Positions 46,043 through 55,796 of a stretch of DNA of 64,000 nt are shown one piece after another. The stretch lies in assembly GCF_001277345.1 (NCBI RefSeq), contig NZ_LIUT01000001.1, positions 1,655,549 through 1,719,548 on the forward strand, given 5' to 3'. Source of the stretch: Paenibacillus solani (GTDB lineage Bacteria > Bacillota > Bacilli > Paenibacillales > Paenibacillaceae). Position 1 is the stretch's first letter. Each line of letters starts with the position of its first letter. Made by a program: the position numbers and the translations under genes. The notes beneath the pieces are model-generated. The model was given only the letters and a program-made list of their open reading frames with translations. It did no database searches and was not told the DNA's origin.

Positions 46043-47950
46043 ATGTCAATCGTAGTTACACTGCCAGATGGAAGCAAAAAGGAGTATCCTGCTCAAACGA
46101 CGATGAAGCAAATCGCGGAATCCATTCATGCGGGACTTCTGAAACAGGCCGTCGCAGCCAAAGTGGACGGGAAGCTCGTGGATTTGAATTATGAGCTGTC
46201 TCATGATGCAAAAGTCAGCATCGTTACACTGGATTCCGATGACGGATTGTACGTTTATCGACATAGCGCGGCCCATCTGATGGCCCAGGCGGTAAAACGG
46301 ATCTACGGCAGCTCGTCAGTACATCTCGGTGTGGGACCCGTTATTGAGGATGGTTTTTATTATGATATGGATCTGGGACATTCCCTCACGAATGATGACT
46401 TGATTGTCATTGAGCGGGAAATGCAGAAGATCGTTCAGGAAGACCTGCCGTTTGTACGCAAAGAGGTCAGTCGTCCGGAGGCTGAACAACTGTTCAAAGA
46501 AGATCCGTATAAAATGGAGCTGATCCATGAATTGCCGGGAAACGAGATCATTTCCGTTTATCAGCAGGGCGAGTTCGTTGACTTGTGCAGAGGGCCTCAT
46601 CTGCCTTCAACGGGCAAAATCAAGGCATTCAAGTTAATGAGTGTGGCAGGCGCCTATTGGCGGGGGAACTCTGACAATAAAATGCTGCAACGAATCTACG
46701 GAACAGCGTTTCCCAAAAAGTCGCAGCTTGAGGAGCATTTATTTTTCCTGGAAGAGGCCAAAAAAAGGGATCATCGCAAGCTGGGTAAAGAGCTGGGATT
46801 ATTCATGTTCTCGGAAGAGGCGCCGGGTATGCCCTTTTTCTTACCTAATGGGATGATCATCCGCAATGAACTGGAACAATTCGCAAGAGAACTTCAGTTC
46901 CACCGCGATTATGATGAAGTTCGTACGCCGCTGATGATGAACAAACGGCTGTGGGAAATGTCGGGGCACTGGGATCATTACAAGGATAATATGTACTTTA
47001 CTCAGGTGGACGAGACAGAATATGCATTAAAACCAATGAACTGTCCGGGACATATGTTAGTTTACAAAAATACGCTGCATTCCTACCGGGAGCTCCCGAT
47101 TCGAATTTCTGAATTTGGGCAGGTGCATCGCCATGAATTCTCGGGCGCACTGAATGGCATGATGCGGGTGCGGACGTTCTGTCAGGATGATGCTCATATT
47201 TTTGTCAGACCTGACCAAATTCAGGATGAGATTAAGCAGGTTATCGATTTTATCAGCCAGGTTTATCAAGTATTTGGCTTTGAATATACAATAGAGTTAT
47301 CGACAAGACCGGAAGACTCCATGGGGTCTGAAGAATTATGGGAACAGGCGGAGTCCGCCTTGCAGCAGGTATTGGACCAACAGGGGCTCTCATACCGGAT
47401 TAATGAAGGAGATGGAGCGTTTTACGGGCCGAAAATCGATTTTCATATCCTGGATTCCTTAAAACGAAGTTGGCAATGCGGTACGATTCAACTGGATTTT
47501 CAATTCCCTGAAAAATTCGATCTTTCGTATATAGGAGAAGATAATCAGAAGCATCGGCCGGTTGTCATTCACCGCGCGGTCTTCGGATCAATCGAACGAT
47601 TCATCGGAATCCTGACAGAACATTACGCTGGGGCTTTCCCGATGTGGCTAGCTCCCGTACAAGTCATGATCATTCCGGTATCGGACCATTATATCGATTA
47701 CTCGTTGAAGGTGAAGAAACGTTTGGAGAATGCCGGCATACGGGTGAACGTCGATGTCAGAAATGAAAAGCTGGGTTATAAAATCCGTGAAGCAGGTCTG
47801 CTGAAAACACCATACACGTTAGTCCTTGGGGAGAAGGAAATGAACTCCGATCATGTATCTGTTCGAAAACGTGGCGAAGGTGAACTTGGTGAAAGCTCCA
47901 TCGATCAAGTGATTGAACGGCTTCAGAATGAGATTGAGACTAGGAAATAA
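46043..47950 (+). CDS. thrS: Threonyl-tRNA synthetase
   Basis: The 635-residue class II synthetase attaches threonine to tRNA-Thr. Domains in order: TGS (1-61), editing domain with HSAAHLMAQAV near residue 73, catalytic core (about 240-535: motif 2 VHRHEFSGALNGMMRVRTFCQDDAHIF, motif 3 HRAVFGSIERFIGILTEHY) and C-terminal anticodon-binding domain. ATG 46043 has GGAGGGATAG upstream. Spore formers may carry thrS and thrZ, both T-box controlled; which one this is cannot be decided here. Confidence 0.95.
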   Translation: MSIVVTLPDGSKKEYPAQTTMKQIAESIHAGLLKQAVAAKVDGKLVDLNYELSHDAKVSIVTLDSDDGLYVYRHSAAHLMAQAVKRIYGSSSVHLGVGPVIEDGFYYDMDLGHSLTNDDLIVIEREMQKIVQEDLPFVRKEVSRPEAEQLFKEDPYKMELIHELPGNEIISVYQQGEFVDLCRGPHLPSTGKIKAFKLMSVAGAYWRGNSDNKMLQRIYGTAFPKKSQLEEHLFFLEEAKKRDHRKLGKELGLFMFSEEAPGMPFFLPNGMIIRNELEQFARELQFHRDYDEVRTPLMMNKRLWEMSGHWDHYKDNMYFTQVDETEYALKPMNCPGHMLVYKNTLHSYRELPIRISEFGQVHRHEFSGALNGMMRVRTFCQDDAHIFVRPDQIQDEIKQVIDFISQVYQVFGFEYTIELSTRPEDSMGSEELWEQAESALQQVLDQQGLSYRINEGDGAFYGPKIDFHILDSLKRSWQCGTIQLDFQFPEKFDLSYIGEDNQKHRPVVIHRAVFGSIERFIGILTEHYAGAFPMWLAPVQVMIIPVSDHYIDYSLKVKKRLENAGIRVNVDVRNEKLGYKIREAGLLKTPYTLVLGEKEMNSDHVSVRKRGEGELGESSIDQVIERLQNEIETRK

Positions 47951-48053
47951 GAAGATGTTTGGATGATATTCTTCACCGTACATGGTTCTTAGGCATGGTA
48001 TCATCTGGATATACCTGTTAAATGGAACATGGAAAATGAAGGGGAGAGTACCA

Positions 48054-48563
48054 TTGCCAACGTACCAGAACAAAGAAGCTTTAATCACTGAAATCCAGAA
48101 AACGTACAGGCTCTTTGACCAAGAATTTGATGACGTTCCAGAGGATAAAAAGAATCTTCGGATTGGCGAAGTCGACAGAACGCCTCAGGAGATGATGGCC
48201 TATCAGCTGGGATGGCTAACGCTGGTATTGAGCTGGGAGAAGGATGAACTTGCGGGCAAAGTGGTTACAACGCCAACCCCAGATTATAAGTGGAATCAAT
48301 TGGGTGCGTTGTATGAGCAATTCTATCGTACGTATGATGGATATTCTTTGAAAGAATTACGTTCACTGTTGAAGCAGAGGACGAATGATTGGTGTGAATG
48401 GATAGACGGCTTAAGTGAGGAAGAGTTGTTTCATTTGGGTGTTCGAAAGTGGACAATATCCAGTGCCAATTGGCCGATGTGGAAATGGCTGCACATCAAT
48501 TCCGTCGCGCCGTTCAAAAGCTTCAGAACCAAAATTAGAAGGTGGAAAAAGTACACCGATTAG
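48054..48563 (+). CDS. ClbS/DfsB-family four-helix bundle protein
   Basis: The 169-residue product matches the DUF1706 group (MPTYQNKEALITEIQKTY at the start, RTPQEMMAYQLGWLTLVLSWE, then PDYKWNQLGALYEQFY). ClbS itself is a cyclopropane hydrolase protecting against colibactin; functions of other members are largely unknown. I use TTG 48054 with GGGGAGAG upstream instead of the open frame from 47982. Confidence 0.85.
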   Translation: MPTYQNKEALITEIQKTYRLFDQEFDDVPEDKKNLRIGEVDRTPQEMMAYQLGWLTLVLSWEKDELAGKVVTTPTPDYKWNQLGALYEQFYRTYDGYSLKELRSLLKQRTNDWCEWIDGLSEEELFHLGVRKWTISSANWPMWKWLHINSVAPFKSFRTKIRRWKKYTD

Positions 48564-48585
48564 ATCCTGGCGCACGGCAGGCATG

Positions 48586-48619
48586 AACGATTCGAGGATA
48601 ACCTCGGGTCGTTTTTTTT
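48586..48619 (+). terminator. Terminator before the polysaccharide locus
   Basis: ACGATTCGAGG pairs with CCTCGGGTCGT and is followed by TTTTTTT. Confidence 0.75.
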
Positions 48620-48681
48620 AGTTGGATTCGATCGGAAAGGGATAGACTGGTTTCTTTTATACCGTCCTAGGTGCGCAAAAG

Positions 48682-48744
48682 TCAAAATAGTGCACATCAA
48701 GGCAAAAATAGGCTCTACAAGATCCAGGTGACTCCCCCTATCAT
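48682..48744 (+). promoter_or_regulatory. Regulator site A and -10 element ahead of the GH88 gene
   Basis: TCAAAATAGTGCACAT lies at 48682-48697, with a degenerate second copy (GCAAAAATAGG) at about 48702. TATCAT at 48739-48744 is a probable -10, 57 bases from the start of the site. The site ends 85 bases before ATG 48783. See the matching sites at 55700 and 57614. Confidence 0.6.
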
Positions 48745-48782
48745 GAATCGTAATCAGATCGATTTGAAGGGAGCACGAGGGT

Positions 48783-49904
48783 ATGTGGAGCAGTGCGATT
48801 AAAGATGCCGTTGAGAAAATCCGGAAGAACATGGATAGCTTTGGGACAAAATTCCCCCACGTCAGCAGGGATGGGGCTTATTTGCTGAATGACAACGATG
48901 ACTGGACGAACGGCTTCTGGAGCGGTCTTCTCTGGCTATGTTATGAATACACAGGCGACGAGGACTTCAGATTGGGAGCAGTACGAACGGTAGAAGACTT
49001 TCGTCAACGCTTTGCGGATAAGAAGGTGCTTGATCATCACGATATCGGATTTCTGTATTCCTTATCCTCCAAAGCGCAGTGGATCGTTGAGAAGGATGAG
49101 AGTGCCCGCCAGTTGACGCTTCAGGCTGCGGACTTGCTCCTGACACGCTGGCGTTCACGTGGAGGATATATTCAAGCATGGGGCCCTGAAGGAGATAAAC
49201 AGGAGGGCGGTCGCATCATTATCGATTGTTTGATGAATCTGCCGCTGCTCTTCTGGGCGGGGCAGCAAACCGGCAATCCCATATATCAGGAAGTTGCAAT
49301 CATGCAGGCGGAGAAGACAAGACGCTATCTGGTACGGGGAGATGACAGCTCATACCACACCTTCTTCTTCGATCAGCAAACCGGGGAGCCAATTGGAGGT
49401 GCGACGCACCAGGGTTATACGAACGGTTCGACATGGACGCGGGGACAAGCCTGGGGGGTATACGGCTTCGCATTGGCTTATCAATATACTGGAGATCCAG
49501 CATACCTGGAAACTTCTAAACGAATGGCGAGGTATTTCCTTAAGCACTTACCGAAGGATCATGTCGCCCTTTGGGACTTTAATGCACCCGTAACCGCCGA
49601 TACGTATCGGGACAGTTCAGCCTCCGCCATCGTAGCAGCGGGCTTGCTGGAACTGATTGGACATTTGGAGGAGGGGGATCTGGACAGAGCCTACTTAGAA
49701 CAAGGATTGAAGGATTCCATGACCTCACTGGTACGGAATTATTCCACCATCGGCCAAGAGGCGGAGGGCCTGCTTCAGCGTGGTTCTTATCATGTGCGCG
49801 GCGGATTGTCCCCGGATGATTTCATGATCTGGGGGGATTATTTTTACCTGGAAGCCTTGATTCGAATGGAGACTGGAAACAAGGGGTACTGGTATGAACG
49901 CTGA
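48783..49904 (+). CDS. GH88 unsaturated glucuronyl/rhamnogalacturonyl hydrolase
   Basis: The 373-residue enzyme has an (alpha/alpha)6 barrel and hydrates the 4,5-double bond of unsaturated uronic acids left by polysaccharide lyases. The catalytic aspartates fit Asp 87 (HHDIGFLY) and Asp 148 (RIIIDCLMNL), close to Asp 88/Asp 149 of the Bacillus sp. GL1 enzyme. No signal peptide, so it is cytoplasmic. It overlaps the lyase gene by 11 bases: the two steps are translationally coupled. AGGGAG precedes ATG 48783. Confidence 0.93.
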   Translation: MWSSAIKDAVEKIRKNMDSFGTKFPHVSRDGAYLLNDNDDWTNGFWSGLLWLCYEYTGDEDFRLGAVRTVEDFRQRFADKKVLDHHDIGFLYSLSSKAQWIVEKDESARQLTLQAADLLLTRWRSRGGYIQAWGPEGDKQEGGRIIIDCLMNLPLLFWAGQQTGNPIYQEVAIMQAEKTRRYLVRGDDSSYHTFFFDQQTGEPIGGATHQGYTNGSTWTRGQAWGVYGFALAYQYTGDPAYLETSKRMARYFLKHLPKDHVALWDFNAPVTADTYRDSSASAIVAAGLLELIGHLEEGDLDRAYLEQGLKDSMTSLVRNYSTIGQEAEGLLQRGSYHVRGGLSPDDFMIWGDYFYLEALIRMETGNKGYWYER

Positions 49905-52062
49905 TGCGACTGAAGCTTTGGTGAGAGGCGTTTTGACAATTTGGAATCTGGAGGATCCTGAAATTGATCCGATGCGTGAAGCAGTGAATCAAGGTCATCT
50001 GCACGATGTACTTAATAAGCTGCATGAATACTTCGCTTGCCGAAAGACACCTGGATGGTGGATGAGCAGTGAAGATAAGCAGAATATCACCGAATATATA
50101 AAGCAACACTGTGCAGATGAACTGGAAACCGTAATGAAGACGGCGAACGAGGTGGTGGAGCAGACATTCCTGTTCCGCTTTCCATGGGATATGGAACGGA
50201 GCATAGTTTCCGTTACATTTGACGGTGAAATTGATTGGTGCCATATCCCCGATCAAGATGTGGAGTGGGCTTATATGCTGAATCGCCACCGCTATTGGGT
50301 GGCGCTGGGACAAGCGTATGCGATGACTGGCGATGAGAAGTATGCGGAGGTATTTTGCCGCCAGCTTGAGAACTGGATCGATCGGAATCCTGTACCCGAA
50401 AATCCTACAACGGATACGTTGACTTGGCGCCCGATCGAGGCGGGTCTGCGCAGTGTGAACTGGATTAAGGCATTTCGATATATAATCGGCAGTCCATCGC
50501 TGACTCCGCCGCTGCTCGCTAAAGCGCTGATTTCGCTTCACGAGCACGGGGAATATCTGGCTGCTTCCTTCAACAGCTGGAAGCATATCAGCAATTGGGG
50601 CGTGCTGGAGACCTGCGGTTTATATCATATTGCACTGTTCTTCCCCGAGTTCTGCAAGTCGGCAAGGTGGCGGGAATTAGGAGTAGAGAGACTGAAAGAG
50701 ACGGCGAGACTCCAGGTGATGGCGGATGGCATCCACTGGGAGCAATCGCCAACGTACCATCATGAGGTGCTGGCTTGTTATCTTGATTGCGTTCATCTCG
50801 CCAATCTTAACGTGGTTGAGCTAGATGGTCCATTTCGACAAACGGTCCGCGAGATGGCCACAGCCTCCATATACTGGGCGAAGCCGAACCACAGGCAGCC
50901 GATGCTGGGAGACAGCGACGATAGCGATATCCGTGGCATTCTGACATATGCCGCCTGGTTATTTGGGGATTCTGTTCTGCGCTATGGCGGACATGCTAAG
51001 CCGGATTACGATAATGCATGGCTGATGGGCATGGAGGGAATACGGGAATATGAAGCGATGATGCCCGTGGAGCCTCCATCCAAAAGCCGAGCTTTTATCC
51101 ATTCCGGTCATTATACAATGCGAACGGGATGGGACGAAGAAGCGCTGTACCTTTATTTTCACTGCGGCCCACTCGGGGGAGGCCACGGGCACGCCGATAT
51201 GCTGCATATTGATCTCCATGCCTACGGTCGTGATCTGCTCACCGATCTTGGAAGGTATAACTATAGCGATCACACATCCCTCAGAAAAGCATTAAAAGAG
51301 AGCTCAGCCCATAACACAACGGTCGTCGACGGAATAGGGTTTACCGGGATCAAGGACACCTGGTCTTACGACCGAATTGCCGGGCCACTGGGCTGCAAAT
51401 GGATTAGCAGGCCTGACTTTGACTATGTTGAGGGGACGCATGACGGCTATCTATATGGGAATGAACCGTTGATTCCTCGCAGAAGGATCATCTTCATCAA
51501 GCCGTATTTTTGGCTGCTGATCGACAGCCTGGCGTGCCTTGAGCAGCACACCCTGACTCAGTATTTTCATTTTCCGCACCCGCCTGGAGAAGTCTTGATG
51601 GAAGCAGATTCAATGATTTGCCGGACAAACACCCATGAAGAGGCGAATCTCTCAATCATTCCTGTTAACACAGAGAACCTTTGTGGGGAAGTCGGCGAGG
51701 GTGTCATGTCCCGGGAATATAACCTGCTCGAACCCAATTCGAATGCTGCTTATTCCAAAACAGGGAGAGGATTGATCAGCATCATGCAGGTGCTTTATCC
51801 TCATCGTCCAGGGGAGACGACCTCTCCGCGAGTCCGTAAGGTTCCCGTATATCGCCACACGGGTGAGCGGGTTCATGACGGGCAAGCTGAAGCATGTGGT
51901 GTTCAGCTTCCGGGAATGGAAGAAGAGTTTATTCTCGTTGTTAGTCATCGTCCTCCGTCCGGTCATTATGATTCATATGTGGTGGAGGGTGCGCAGATTT
52001 TCGGAGAGGCTGTGCTGTTGACCCTCCTGGGGGAACAAGAAAATGTAACCGTCATCATTTAA
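49894..52062 (+). CDS. Heparinase II/III-type polysaccharide lyase
   Basis: The 722-residue protein has an N-terminal alpha/alpha toroid (about 60-380, with WRPIEAGLRSVNWIKAF and SNWGVLETCGLYH) and a C-terminal beta-sandwich domain (about 400-720, with GGGHGHADMLHIDLHAYGRDLL and SSAHNTTVVDG), the layout of PL12/PL21-like lyases. No signal peptide is seen, so it should split imported uronic-acid oligosaccharides by beta-elimination, giving the substrate for the upstream GH88 enzyme. Exact specificity (heparin, hyaluronan, alginate or another acidic glycan) cannot be read from the sequence. Confidence 0.88.
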   Translation: MNADATEALVRGVLTIWNLEDPEIDPMREAVNQGHLHDVLNKLHEYFACRKTPGWWMSSEDKQNITEYIKQHCADELETVMKTANEVVEQTFLFRFPWDMERSIVSVTFDGEIDWCHIPDQDVEWAYMLNRHRYWVALGQAYAMTGDEKYAEVFCRQLENWIDRNPVPENPTTDTLTWRPIEAGLRSVNWIKAFRYIIGSPSLTPPLLAKALISLHEHGEYLAASFNSWKHISNWGVLETCGLYHIALFFPEFCKSARWRELGVERLKETARLQVMADGIHWEQSPTYHHEVLACYLDCVHLANLNVVELDGPFRQTVREMATASIYWAKPNHRQPMLGDSDDSDIRGILTYAAWLFGDSVLRYGGHAKPDYDNAWLMGMEGIREYEAMMPVEPPSKSRAFIHSGHYTMRTGWDEEALYLYFHCGPLGGGHGHADMLHIDLHAYGRDLLTDLGRYNYSDHTSLRKALKESSAHNTTVVDGIGFTGIKDTWSYDRIAGPLGCKWISRPDFDYVEGTHDGYLYGNEPLIPRRRIIFIKPYFWLLIDSLACLEQHTLTQYFHFPHPPGEVLMEADSMICRTNTHEEANLSIIPVNTENLCGEVGEGVMSREYNLLEPNSNAAYSKTGRGLISIMQVLYPHRPGETTSPRVRKVPVYRHTGERVHDGQAEACGVQLPGMEEEFILVVSHRPPSGHYDSYVVEGAQIFGEAVLLTLLGEQENVTVII

Positions 52063-52132
52063 TGAATGCTTCCAGCTCAGAGGATTGATAGAATAAAGAG
52101 GACAAAGAGCATAAAGAGAGGCGCGAAGAAAA

Positions 52133-53857
52133 ATGTTCAAATTCACCTTCTACAAACGCATCCAGCTGTCGTTCCTTGTGCTGATCTTTATTCCGTTGAT
52201 AGCAGTTTCTATCATTTCATTTGTCCTGATCCGGGATACGATGGTGGAGAAGCTTCAGCTCAGCAACGAGAATGTCCTGAACGTCATGACGAATGAGCTG
52301 AGTAAGACGATTGACGATGTTACGTTTGCTTCCCATTTTATCGTGAACGATAGGAATGTTCGCAATATCCTGGAGTCATTTGCAGATACTAAGCGGCTGG
52401 CTACTTATCAGGATTATGTACATTTTAGACAGATTCAGGATGTGTTTTCCCTCATTAATTCCAAGCCGCTGAACAATAACGTTCGCATGTACTTGGTCAA
52501 CCGACAGAATTTCGTTATCTCATCCGGTACGGAGGATATGACAGAGATTAACGGAAGTGTCGACAAGTTGATGCAGCGTGTCGATCTCAATAAACCGGAA
52601 ACCCTGCAATGGATTGGGGTGACGGGTGGCAAATCGGAGGGTCAAGGTAAAAGTTACTATATTGCCAGGGTCATCAATGACACACGTGAGAAAAGACAAG
52701 TGTCCGTATTGCTTAGTGCTATTTCCGATACATACTTCAACAATCTGCTTGATACGATCGACTTTGGCAAGGTGGCTCTTTTTGATGCAAACGGGGACTA
52801 TATTGCAGGTCATTCGGGACTGAGCCCGGAACAGACAGAGACCAAGGGCAGTGTCCGAACGGATAGAAAGATTCTGAAATCGAACTGGAAGCTGTCCTAT
52901 GAAGCTTCGGAGAAAGAGTGGTCAGGGCCAATCTCCCGAACCTTTTATACCGGTCTTGCCGGAGTTCTTCTGCTGTTTCTCGTTTTTTCCGGGATGTCTG
53001 TCCTGATCGCCAAAAGGCTGCACAGTCCGATTCTCAAGCTGCAGCGGGTGGTACGCCAGTTCGGAATGGGAAATCTGGATGTCAGACTGGAGGTCAAGGG
53101 TAAGGACGATATCGCTGAATTGGGGCAGACCCTGAATACAATGCTGGATCAATTAGAGCATCTGATTCAGGATATCGAGCAGGAGCAGGAACAGAAGCGG
53201 GTGATGGAGCTCGAAGCCTTGTTTATGCAAATTCGCCCTCATTTTTTGATCAATACTTTGAATTCGATCAAATGCAGCCTGATCTTGACAAAGGATACGC
53301 TTCACAGCGGAATTATTGATTCCCTGATGAGTTTGCTGCGAGCCTACCTTAAGGTCAATGAACCGGCAACTTTACGCGAAGAGTGTAAGCTGCTCGGCCA
53401 CTATGTTGACATTATGAAAATCCGCAACGAAATCCCGCTGCAGTTAAAGGTTGATCTGGATTCGGAAACCGAGGGCCTCATTTTGCCGAAACTTATATTG
53501 CAGCCGATCGTTGAGAATGCCATCGTCCACGGACTTGTTGATCATCAGACTCCATGCATTGAGATCCGTTCCCGGCGCACCCCCGGTGGAATCAGGATTG
53601 AGATTACAAACAACGGTGCCAGGGCCGATGAAGAATTGCTCAAATCTCTGAACCGGAGTCTGGGGAAACCTAGCGAAGAGCAGGATGGATCGTATGAAAG
53701 AGTCGGTCTTATGAATGTAATCCAGAGACTCCGATTGACCTTCGGGCAGGAGGCGAGTTTGGCACTCGCCAACCTTCCGCATGAAGGAATGTCAGTTTCA
53801 CTGTATTTGCCCCTAAGTCATCATCAGGGTTTTCTACCGGAGGGAGAGGAAGAATAA
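52133..53857 (+). CDS. Sensor histidine kinase (YesM-like)
   Basis: The 574-residue kinase has a helix at about 13-35, an outer sensor region (about 40-270), a second helix (about 280-300), a HAMP domain (about 303-355) and a kinase core with MQIRPHFLINTLNSIK (phospho-acceptor His; the usual NPHFLYNTL is slightly changed), LILQPIVENAIVHG (N box) and RVGLMNVIQRL (G box). Its stop overlaps the regulator start (TAATG). It probably senses a sugar or binding protein of this locus. Confidence 0.92.
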   Translation: MFKFTFYKRIQLSFLVLIFIPLIAVSIISFVLIRDTMVEKLQLSNENVLNVMTNELSKTIDDVTFASHFIVNDRNVRNILESFADTKRLATYQDYVHFRQIQDVFSLINSKPLNNNVRMYLVNRQNFVISSGTEDMTEINGSVDKLMQRVDLNKPETLQWIGVTGGKSEGQGKSYYIARVINDTREKRQVSVLLSAISDTYFNNLLDTIDFGKVALFDANGDYIAGHSGLSPEQTETKGSVRTDRKILKSNWKLSYEASEKEWSGPISRTFYTGLAGVLLLFLVFSGMSVLIAKRLHSPILKLQRVVRQFGMGNLDVRLEVKGKDDIAELGQTLNTMLDQLEHLIQDIEQEQEQKRVMELEALFMQIRPHFLINTLNSIKCSLILTKDTLHSGIIDSLMSLLRAYLKVNEPATLREECKLLGHYVDIMKIRNEIPLQLKVDLDSETEGLILPKLILQPIVENAIVHGLVDHQTPCIEIRSRRTPGGIRIEITNNGARADEELLKSLNRSLGKPSEEQDGSYERVGLMNVIQRLRLTFGQEASLALANLPHEGMSVSLYLPLSHHQGFLPEGEEE

Positions 53858-55449
53858 TGTATAGAGTAATGCTCATAGACGATGATGTTCCTATGCTCAA
53901 GGTACTTCAACAGATGATTGACTGGGAGGCAAATAATCTGCAGATTGCCGGCAGTACGTATTCCAGCGCCAAAGCACTGCATATGTTTGAGGAAGTGCAG
54001 CCGGATATTGTCATTACCGATATCGGACTCCCGCAAAAAAATGGCATTGAGCTCGCGGACCATTTTATTCGCATGAAGCCCGAGGTACGGATTGTCTTCC
54101 TGACCTGTCATGAGGATTTTCATTACGCCCAGCAAGCCGTTAAACTGCAAGCGGATGACTATTTGATTAAGGATCAGCTTACAGCGGAGCAGTTGGAGGA
54201 GAGTCTCGGCAAATCCATGCATTTGTTAAAGAAGCGAACCGGTCTGATTCATCGCGAGACGGCGAATTACAACAGCCAGCTCTATCGGCAAGATTTGCTG
54301 CAAAGGGTAATCAATGGCTCACCATCTGAGGCCACTCTGGCTTATGCGGCTCAGATCGGAATCTCTTGGACTTATCCGTGGTTTATGATGGGGCTGGTCA
54401 GCATTCAGCTTTCCAGCTTTGACAAGCGTTTCAGACAAACGGAGTTTCCTCTGATTTTATACGCTGTCTACAATATCGCGGCGGAATTGTCTGAATTGTA
54501 TGAAGGGATTACGCCGTTTATGGAGCAGGGAAACATCGTGATTCTATATAACTATCGTCTCAATCTAGCACAGAATGCCAGTCTGCATTTTCATAATTTC
54601 TTGCAGCGGCTGCGTTATCAGTGCGTCCACTTTCTTAAAATTCAACCGAATGTTATAGCAGTCACGGACAAAATGGAATTAAGCTCGATTGGCTCCATTT
54701 ATCAGGAAATTCTTCATGGCAAGTACGAGTTCTATGAAAGTACCAACTATACGATTACTGAAGTTTCGCAAATCAGGTCCAGATGGTTTCAAAATGCGCC
54801 TCAGCGGTTTCTTGACAGCTATGTTTCGGAGCTGGAACGGATGCTCATCAAGCAGGATCTGGACGGTTTACGCACAACGCTCCAGAAGATCGCCAGATCT
54901 GCGAAAGAGTTGTCGATTGAACCGGGGGACGTTGCCAGGGATTTATCCTCCATACTTCGCAGCATTGAATTGATGTTCTCCAGCCTGAAATTCGGAGAGG
55001 AACTGTTCGCCTATCTTGCATTAGCTCGCAGCCTGGAAGATATGATGGAACTGGTGGAGAGTAAGCTGGTTCAAATGATGGGAGCCCGGCAAACGGGAAC
55101 GGGTATGGGGAGCACCACGAACGAACCGAAGCTCCAGGTGATCCAGCAGTATATCGATCAGCATCTTGACGATAACATTACGTCGATTGACATGGCACGT
55201 TATCTGTATTTGAACCCGAGCTATTTTTCTCGATATTTCAAACGATTGACGGGGCTTACCTTCACGGATTACGTGCATCAATACAAAATGAAGATTGCCA
55301 CCAAAAAGCTCAGAATGTCCGGACAAAATCTGGAGTCTTTGGCCATGGGATTAGGCTATTCAGATCGAACGTATTTTTCAAAAGTATTTAAAAAATACGT
55401 GGGGAGCACGCCGAGCGAATATAAAGCGAAGTACACTGCGCGAAAATAA
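53857..55449 (+). CDS. AraC-type response regulator (YesN-like) of the polysaccharide locus
   Basis: The 530-residue regulator has a receiver domain (IDDDV, Asp 55 in IVITDIGLPQKNG, Lys 105), a long middle region and a C-terminal AraC domain (about 425-525: ITSIDMARYLYLNPSYFSRYFKRLTG and RTYFSKVFKKYVGSTPSEYKAK). It shares TAATG with the kinase gene. Its likely targets are the repeated sites at 48682, 55700 and 57614, since AraC domains bind direct repeats about two helical turns apart. Confidence 0.93.
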   Translation: MYRVMLIDDDVPMLKVLQQMIDWEANNLQIAGSTYSSAKALHMFEEVQPDIVITDIGLPQKNGIELADHFIRMKPEVRIVFLTCHEDFHYAQQAVKLQADDYLIKDQLTAEQLEESLGKSMHLLKKRTGLIHRETANYNSQLYRQDLLQRVINGSPSEATLAYAAQIGISWTYPWFMMGLVSIQLSSFDKRFRQTEFPLILYAVYNIAAELSELYEGITPFMEQGNIVILYNYRLNLAQNASLHFHNFLQRLRYQCVHFLKIQPNVIAVTDKMELSSIGSIYQEILHGKYEFYESTNYTITEVSQIRSRWFQNAPQRFLDSYVSELERMLIKQDLDGLRTTLQKIARSAKELSIEPGDVARDLSSILRSIELMFSSLKFGEELFAYLALARSLEDMMELVESKLVQMMGARQTGTGMGSTTNEPKLQVIQQYIDQHLDDNITSIDMARYLYLNPSYFSRYFKRLTGLTFTDYVHQYKMKIATKKLRMSGQNLESLAMGLGYSDRTYFSKVFKKYVGSTPSEYKAKYTARK

Positions 55450-55477
55450 ATGGACCGATACGATACAGCAGCAAGTC

Positions 55478-55503
55478 GCCGCCTGATAAGGGCGGCTTTT
55501 TTA
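55478..55503 (+). terminator. Terminator after the regulator gene
   Basis: GCCGCC pairs with GGGCGGC and is followed by TTTTTT. Confidence 0.8.
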
Positions 55504-55561
55504 CGATTTAAGAATGAATAAGTTTTTAGCGAAGAGCAAGTAATAATGTATTTGCTAGATG

Positions 55562-55697
55562 TTTTGGGGTCCCCGCAAAGTATTTGTTATAAGCTTCGAA
55601 GCATAGCTCCACTTTGTGGGACTTTTTGTTTTGGGGTCCCCGCAAAGTATCTGGAATAAGCATCGAAGCATAGGCTCCACTTTGTGGGGCTTCTTTA
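55562..55697. repeat. Two tandem 68-base hairpin-forming repeats
   Basis: Two copies (about 55562-55629 and 55630-55697) start TTTTGGGGTCCCCGCAAAGT-like and end CACTTTGTGGG. Within each copy CCCCGCAAAGT pairs with ACTTTGTGGG, so each can form a long stem around a middle carrying TCGAAGCATAG. The copies differ at only a few positions. They could act as terminators or as an intergenic mobile-type repeat; no reading frame is present. Confidence 0.75.
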
Positions 55698-55699
55698 GG

Positions 55700-55765
55700 T
55701 CAAAATCTTGCACATGGCTGGTCAGAATCCCTCCTTCTTGATGAGATCGGATGTATTACTATAAT
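55700..55765 (+). promoter_or_regulatory. Regulator site C and -10 element ahead of the permease genes
   Basis: TCAAAATCTTGCACAT at 55700-55715, a weaker copy TCAGAATCCCTCC at 55722, and TATAAT at 55760-55765. The site ends 81 bases before ATG 55797. Confidence 0.62.
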
Positions 55766-55796
55766 GACAACTTACAAATTGTTGAGGTGATGCTTC

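Noticed and set aside
49822-50586. 254-codon minus-strand frame over the GH88/lyase junction
   Set aside because: Both plus-strand genes are well supported; the minus frame has no ribosome binding site or recognisable domain.
55562-55697. CRISPR array
   Set aside because: Only two adjacent long copies with internal dyads and no spacers; no cas genes nearby.
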